Shown here: one piece after another, positions 59,567 through 64,000 of the stretch
Layout: each line of letters opens with the position of its first letter
Position numbering within the stretch: the first letter of the stretch is position 1
From: Streptomyces natalensis ATCC 27448
GTDB lineage: Bacteria > Actinomycetota > Actinomycetes > Streptomycetales > Streptomycetaceae
Assembly: GCF_000935125.1 (NCBI RefSeq)
Contig: NZ_JRKI01000010.1
Location: 1-64,000, forward strand
DNA length: 64,000 nucleotides
Reading direction: 5' to 3'
Notes under the pieces: generated by a model
Database searches by the model: none
Told to the model about the DNA's origin: nothing
What the model saw: the letters and a program-made list of their open reading frames with translations, nothing else
Made by a program: the position numbers and the translations under genes

Positions 59567-62077
59567 GTGGACCAGTTGATCCCCTCAGACCCGACGCACA
59601 TAGGCCCGTACCGCCTGATCGCCCGCCTGGGTGCCGGCGGAATGGGCCTGGTCTATCTGGGCCGTTCCGCGGCCGGGCGGACCGTCGCGGTCAAGGTCGT
59701 CCAGGACGAGCACGCACAACACCCGGAGTTCCGCAGGCGCTTCGCCCGTGAGGTGGCGGCCGCCCGGCGGGTGGGCGGCTCCTGGACGGCGGCCGTGCTC
59801 GACGCCGACACCGAGGCCGCGGTGCCCTGGGTCGCGACCCAGTACATCCCCGGGCCCGACCTGACCACCGTGGTGGCGAACGACTTCGGGCCGCTGCCCG
59901 AGAACTCCGTACGGGTACTGGCCAACCGCCTCGCCCTCGCCCTCCAGGCGGTGCACGCGGCCGGTCTGATCCACCGGGACCTCAAGCCGTCCAATGTGCT
60001 GGTGACGGTGGACGGGCCGCGCGTGATCGACTTCGGTATCGCGCGGGCCATGGACACCCTCGCCGGGGACAGCCTGCACACCCGCACCGGCATGCTGATC
60101 GGCTCACCCGGTTTCATGTCGCCCGAGCAGGTACGCGGCCTCGAACTCACCCCCGCCAGCGATGTGTTCTGCCTGGGCGCCGTCCTCGTCTACGCCGCCA
60201 CCGGCCGCCTGCTCTTCGGCGCCACCGAGACCGGACTGAACGCCCACCTCTTCCGGATCGCCGAGGACGAGGCGGACCTGACCGGCGTACCGGAACCACT
60301 GCTCGACCTGGTACGCGCGTGTCTGGCCAAAGACCCGGCCGAACGGCCCACCCTCCAGCAGGTCGCCGCCCGCACGGACGCGGACGCGGACGGGGAGTGG
60401 CTGCCGGGCGCGGTGCTCGCCCAACTCGGCCGCCATGCCGCCAACTTGCTCGACTACGCCCCCGAGACGGCCGTCGGCACGCCCGCCACGACTCCCGTCA
60501 CCGCTCCCGCCGATACGCCGCCGCCCCCTGCGGACCCGCGCCTCCCCTCCGGCCCACCGCGGTCGCCGTCACCACCACCGCCTGCGTACGCGCCCACGGC
60601 CCCGGACCACTTCGTCCCCCCACCGGGATTCGGACCGCCCCCGGGCATGGCCCCGCACTCCAGACGCTGGTGGGGCCTGGCCGTGGCCGCTTTCGTGCAG
60701 CTGCTCGTACTCCGCGATGCGACGTCCCTCCAGACGGCGATGCCGGTGATCATGAGGGACCTGCACCTGCCCTCCGACGGCCTGAGCGCGATAGTCACCG
60801 CCTACGAACTTGCCTGCGGCGGACTGCTGTTGCTCGGCGGCCATCTCGCCGACCTCATGGGCCGCAAACGGATGCTGATCATCGGGCTGGCCGGCTTCAT
60901 GGTGGCCGCCGCGATCGGCGGGTCGGCTCCCACCGCCGGTGCCCTGGTCGTGGCCCGTGCCCTCCAGGGCGCCTTCGCGGCCCTGCTGTCACCGGCCGCA
61001 CTGTCCCTGGTGACGGCCAACTTCACCGAACCGAAGGCACGCGGCAGGGCCTTCGGGATCTACGCCGCCGTAGCAGCCGGCGGCTCGGCGCTGGGCCCGC
61101 TCACCGGCAGCTGGATCCTGGAGCGACTGGACTGGCGCATCTGCCTGTACGCCGACGTCCCCCTCGCCCTGATCGCCCTGATCGGCGCGGCCACCCTGGC
61201 GTACGACCGCCCGGCCCGCACCGGCCCCCGCTTCGACGCACCGGGCCTGCTGCTCGGCTCCGCCGGACTCGCCGCCCTCATCTACGGCCTCCAGCTGACG
61301 GGCCCGCGCGGCTGGACGGACCCCCTGGCACTGGCCCTGCTCGCGGCCGGCGCCCTCCTGCTCCTGGCCTTCGTACGCTGGCAGATCACCACACCCGGCC
61401 CGCTCCTCCCCCCATACCTCACCAACGACCCCATCCGCATCGGCTCCTTCCTCACCTTGTTCCTCACGGGCGCCGGTACGCTCGCCCTCTTCCCGGCCCT
61501 GACGGTGTACCTGGAGTACGTCCGCGGCTACTCGCCGACCGGCGCCGCCACGGCCCTCCTCCCCACGGTCGCCGCGATCGTCATCGGCTCCACCCAGATC
61601 TCCGCCCGCCTCCTGCACCGCCTACCGCCCCGCCACCTGATCGTGCCGGGCCTGCTGCTCACCGCACTCGGCCTCCTGCTGCTCTCCCTCCTCGCCGCCC
61701 AGGGCCTCCCCGCCGCCCTGACCCTGCCCGGCATGCTCCTCGCCGGACTCGGCCTCGGCACGGCGGTGATGCCGCTCCTCTCCCTCGCCACGTCCGGCAT
61801 CACCACCCCCCACTCCGGCGGCACCGCGGCAGCGACCAGCACGGCCACCCAGGTGGGCGGCGCACTCGGCACGGCCGTCTTCACCAGCCTCTTCGCCTCC
61901 GCCCTCGCCACCCGAAGCGCCCCACTGACCGGCTACACCGACGCCCTGTGGTGCGCGGCCGGCCTCACCCTGCTCGCCACCCTGCCCGCGACCCTCCTGC
62001 TCAAGCCCACCGCCCCGCCGATCCCCCACCCCACCGGCCACCCCCTCCCACTCCACGACCAGCGGGACACCCACTGA
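59567..62077 (+). CDS. Ser/Thr protein kinase fused to an MFS (DHA2-type) transporter
   Basis: An 836-residue fusion. Residues ~12-280 are a Hanks-type kinase: LGAGGMGLVYLG (~20-31), VAVKVVQDEH (~43-52), GLIHRDLKPSNVLV (~133-146), VIDFGIARA (~152-160). Residues ~300-365 are Pro-rich. From ~368 on there are about 12-14 membrane helices: LAVAAFVQLLVLRDATSLQT (~372-391), motif A GGHLADLMGRKRML (~424-437), and LGPLTGSWILERLDWRICLY (~508-527). The GTG at 59549 is an alternative start; 59567 gives the normal kinase start, perhaps leaderless with TTACCTT upstream. No frameshift joins them: one continuous frame. The kinase may gate the transporter. Substrate unknown. Confidence 0.85.
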   Translation: MDQLIPSDPTHIGPYRLIARLGAGGMGLVYLGRSAAGRTVAVKVVQDEHAQHPEFRRRFAREVAAARRVGGSWTAAVLDADTEAAVPWVATQYIPGPDLTTVVANDFGPLPENSVRVLANRLALALQAVHAAGLIHRDLKPSNVLVTVDGPRVIDFGIARAMDTLAGDSLHTRTGMLIGSPGFMSPEQVRGLELTPASDVFCLGAVLVYAATGRLLFGATETGLNAHLFRIAEDEADLTGVPEPLLDLVRACLAKDPAERPTLQQVAARTDADADGEWLPGAVLAQLGRHAANLLDYAPETAVGTPATTPVTAPADTPPPPADPRLPSGPPRSPSPPPPAYAPTAPDHFVPPPGFGPPPGMAPHSRRWWGLAVAAFVQLLVLRDATSLQTAMPVIMRDLHLPSDGLSAIVTAYELACGGLLLLGGHLADLMGRKRMLIIGLAGFMVAAAIGGSAPTAGALVVARALQGAFAALLSPAALSLVTANFTEPKARGRAFGIYAAVAAGGSALGPLTGSWILERLDWRICLYADVPLALIALIGAATLAYDRPARTGPRFDAPGLLLGSAGLAALIYGLQLTGPRGWTDPLALALLAAGALLLLAFVRWQITTPGPLLPPYLTNDPIRIGSFLTLFLTGAGTLALFPALTVYLEYVRGYSPTGAATALLPTVAAIVIGSTQISARLLHRLPPRHLIVPGLLLTALGLLLLSLLAAQGLPAALTLPGMLLAGLGLGTAVMPLLSLATSGITTPHSGGTAAATSTATQVGGALGTAVFTSLFASALATRSAPLTGYTDALWCAAGLTLLATLPATLLLKPTAPPIPHPTGHPLPLHDQRDTH

Positions 62078-62447
62078 CCCTGCACACCGACCGGCGCGGC
62101 ATCACGGGCCACACCACGCAAAAAGACCGCCGGCCACGCCTTCCGGAGAGGGAAGAGCACGGCCGACGGTTCACAGGCCGCCCGGGCGAGCGGTGAACTG
62201 CTCCGGCCTGGGGGGATCTTAGATGTCGAAGAGCAGCACGAGAAGTGCTCTGACCTGCACATATGCCTCTAAAGGCTGGGCTGGCGCACGACCGGTGCAC
62301 ATCGTGGGCGAGGCGGAGTGCCTGGTGCGCGTCCGACGGCGTGTTTTCGGCCGATATCCAGGTGCTGACGCTTGCCAGCGGCTGAGGAAGGGATCGGCCT
62401 CGTCGTGCGTACCCGTCATGGAAGCGGTGGATCACCTGGAGGAGACG

Positions 62448-63266
62448 ATGAATCCGTCATGGCCGCGCGGACGCCTGCGCGATGTCCTGCTGTGTGTCGG
62501 CGGAAGGGGTGACGTAAACGAGGCCGACCTCAGTGCGGCAGTCACCAGCGCGCTGCGCGAACTGGCCGCGGAGACGCTGGGCGAGCGCTCGCTCGCCGAA
62601 CTGGTCACCGTTGGCGCTGAGGACCATCCCTGGGGACGAAGCCTCGGTCTTCGGCTTGCGGACTATGACGTAGAGCTGCCGGACGTGCTCTTGTACGCAG
62701 ACCAGAGCGACCTTCCGCCCCAGGTGAAGGAGAGTTGCCCGACTTTGAGCCAGGAGGAGTGGGAGGCCGTACTGCTGGTCTCCAAGCTCATCTTCAGGGG
62801 TCTTCAGTCGGAGCCCGAGCCTGCGCGCGACGATGCCGGCCAACATCCGCAGGCCACCCCGAGACCGCCCCGGTCGGTAGCGAGAGAGCAGTTCTGCCAG
62901 GCGCTGGCTGCCATTTCGGAACGCGTTGATCTGCACCAGCACGAACTCACTGGGCAATTGCGGACCGCGCTCCTGAACTTCGCGTCGGAGACACCCGACA
63001 ACAAGGAAGCCGCTCAGCGCATCGCGGTGCTGCACACCGGGGAGCCCCAGCAAGGGCCGCGCTTGTGCCTCAGCCGCTCGGGATTGGCCTTCTCGAAGGT
63101 AGTGCTGAGCGCCGATGGCTGTCCTGTCCCCAGCTGTGTACTGGAGGAATTCCCGGACTTGACCCAGGACGAGTGGAACGCCGTCATCCACGTCACGGGA
63201 CTGACGCTCATGGCGTTCGAGGCCGAGCTGGCCCGCGACGTGGGAATAGCGACCGTGTCGCGTTGA
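62448..63266 (+). CDS. Unknown protein with internal duplication
   Basis: A 272-residue acidic protein from ATG 62448 (MNPSWPRGRLRDVLLCVGGR), chosen for the GGAGGAGACG site; ATG 62418 and earlier starts are in frame. Two ~105-residue repeats are visible: LSAAVTSALRELAAET ... PTLSQEEWEAVLLVSKLIF (~24-125) and LTGQLRTALLNFASET ... PDLTQDEWNAVIHVTGLTLM (~160-262), joined by a Pro/Arg-rich linker. I know no family. It could be an effector-binding or immunity-type protein. Codon use is less GC-biased than flanking genes. Confidence 0.6.
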   Translation: MNPSWPRGRLRDVLLCVGGRGDVNEADLSAAVTSALRELAAETLGERSLAELVTVGAEDHPWGRSLGLRLADYDVELPDVLLYADQSDLPPQVKESCPTLSQEEWEAVLLVSKLIFRGLQSEPEPARDDAGQHPQATPRPPRSVAREQFCQALAAISERVDLHQHELTGQLRTALLNFASETPDNKEAAQRIAVLHTGEPQQGPRLCLSRSGLAFSKVVLSADGCPVPSCVLEEFPDLTQDEWNAVIHVTGLTLMAFEAELARDVGIATVSR

Positions 63267-63820
63267 TGGTCCAGGTCCGGCAAAGGTCAGTCGGAAGTCA
63301 GCCACGGCTAACGAGCAATCGCCTCGGACGATACCGCTCTCCAGCGCATGCAGGAGCTAGGACCTCAGCGGGCGAGTCAGACGCGTATCCGATCTGCAGC
63401 CTGGACCAGATAGTGAATTCAGCTGGTCCCTGGATGCCTGTGACACAGAGGGGGCGTGACAGACGACGAGCGGTTTGCTCCACCCGGGTGGAGGCAGCCG
63501 CTCTGAGTTTCCGTCGGCTGCCGAGTTCGAGCTTTGCTGTGCTCGCGCTGGTCGGCGTCCGGTGTCCACGGTGCAGATCGTCTGACGGGGCAGCCGGTGC
63601 GGTTCCCGGGTTCTGCTGCGCCTGTCGCGAGGGTCCGCCTACGATCCGTTGCCGTGCGGATACGCCACCAGATCGTGGGGAGGGAACGGGGACGTCCGAG
63701 CTGGAGCGGACCACGGCTCGCCGGAGCGAGCTGGACGGGCTCGCCGATGAAGCTCAAATCATGCTCTGAACAGTCCAGTTCAGCGGTTCGGCGACCTCGG
63801 CCGCGGACATCATCCGCGGC
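63267..63820. other. Intergenic stretch, no gene seen
   Basis: About 550 bases with open frames in several directions but no credible start, ribosome site or codon bias. One perfect inverted repeat, CCGCGGA-CATCA-TCCGCGG (63801-63819), lies immediately before the next start codon. The region may hold a decayed gene, but no family residue pattern is recognisable. Confidence 0.45.
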
Positions 63821-64000
63821 ATGGAAACACCCATCATCGTTGCCGTCATCTCTGCGATAGTCGCCCTCACAGCCGCTGCCGTCTCCCTTCTGTCAGCGCG
63901 CGGCAACAGCAGCCGCGAGGCCTTCGAGCTCGCGCGTCGCCTTTACGCGGACCTCACCTCAAAGGAAACCTCTGCGCACCGTAGCGCCCTTGAGTTCTAC
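63821..64000 (+). CDS. N-terminally membrane-anchored protein (partial, cut by window end)
   Basis: ATG 63821 starts METPIIVAVISAIVALTAAA followed by VSLLSARGNSSREAFELARR; the frame is open to the window end (60 residues seen). One N-terminal membrane helix (~4-26) precedes a charged, helical part. Such short-anchored proteins are common in Streptomyces. The inverted repeat directly before the ATG leaves no clear ribosome site, so the start could be leaderless or later. Confidence 0.5.
   Translation, partial: METPIIVAVISAIVALTAAAVSLLSARGNSSREAFELARRLYADLTSKETSAHRSALEFY

Noticed and set aside
63298..63860. Several overlapping frames near the right end
   Set aside because: None has a start signal, codon bias or recognisable motif; left as non-coding.

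Overview
The window is high-GC actinobacterial DNA and almost certainly a Streptomyces chromosome. The evidence is third-position GC-rich codon use, GTG starts with 4-bp ATGA/GTGA overlaps, Tat signal peptides, GlnE, GlnII, a malEFG locus, a WhiJ-type trio, a SARP regulator and STAND ATPases. No rRNA, complete tRNA, CRISPR array or insertion sequence was recognised.

Positions 1-5088 look like the right-hand part of an actinomycete integrative and conjugative element. A minus-strand run of small translationally coupled genes ends in an SpdB-like spread protein cut by the window edge. It includes a predicted membrane protein resembling Pycsar TM effectors and a curious tRNA-like hairpin. A plus-strand set follows: GntR/UTRA regulator, GNAT and two tiny genes. 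The element appears to abut the last ~31 codons of a type I glutamine synthetase (glnA2), directly upstream of glnE (5205-8228), so it probably integrated into the 3' end of glnA2.

Positions 8229-25242 hold a PAP2 protein and an enlarged maltose/maltodextrin locus: LacI regulator, alpha-glucosidase, divergent malE-malF-malG, second alpha-glucosidase, second LacI regulator, and further on a secreted pullulanase with a similar promoter motif. The two glucosidase genes share a nearly identical ~260-bp tract in inverted orientation. Between them and the pullulanase lie a Ser/Thr kinase with a beta-propeller sensor and a WhiJ-like trio (XRE regulator, DUF397 protein, anti-sigma-type ATPase).

Positions 25243-41620 carry GNAT, TetR, an oxidoreductase pair (ferredoxin reductase plus PF10118 hydrolase), a large sigma-like/membrane protein, DUF397, a GH89 glycosidase, an olsB-olsA-dedA operon probably for ornithine lipid, an orphan winged-helix regulator with a possible leader ORF, small membrane and unknown proteins, and glnII under a clear GlnR box.

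Positions 41698-55356 carry a coupled TROVE/vWA (Ro60-like) plus probable ARPP-2 pair, a Gfo/Idh oxidoreductase, an acyl-CoA synthetase, PadR and 2,4-dienoyl-CoA reductase, an NB-ARC/TPR STAND protein with an amyloid-like N-terminal motif, and a coupled pair containing a CDP-glycerol-transferase-like protein. Positions 55357-64000 hold a divergent promoter with palindromic repeats, a large SARP/NB-ARC/TPR regulator, a small secreted peptide, a Ser/Thr kinase fused to a drug-efflux-type MFS transporter, an internally duplicated unknown protein and a cut membrane protein gene. Short 13-21 bp tandem repeats recur in the intergenic regions and are a notable trait of this genome. All functional calls rest on reading the sequence and recalling protein families; no database search was possible.
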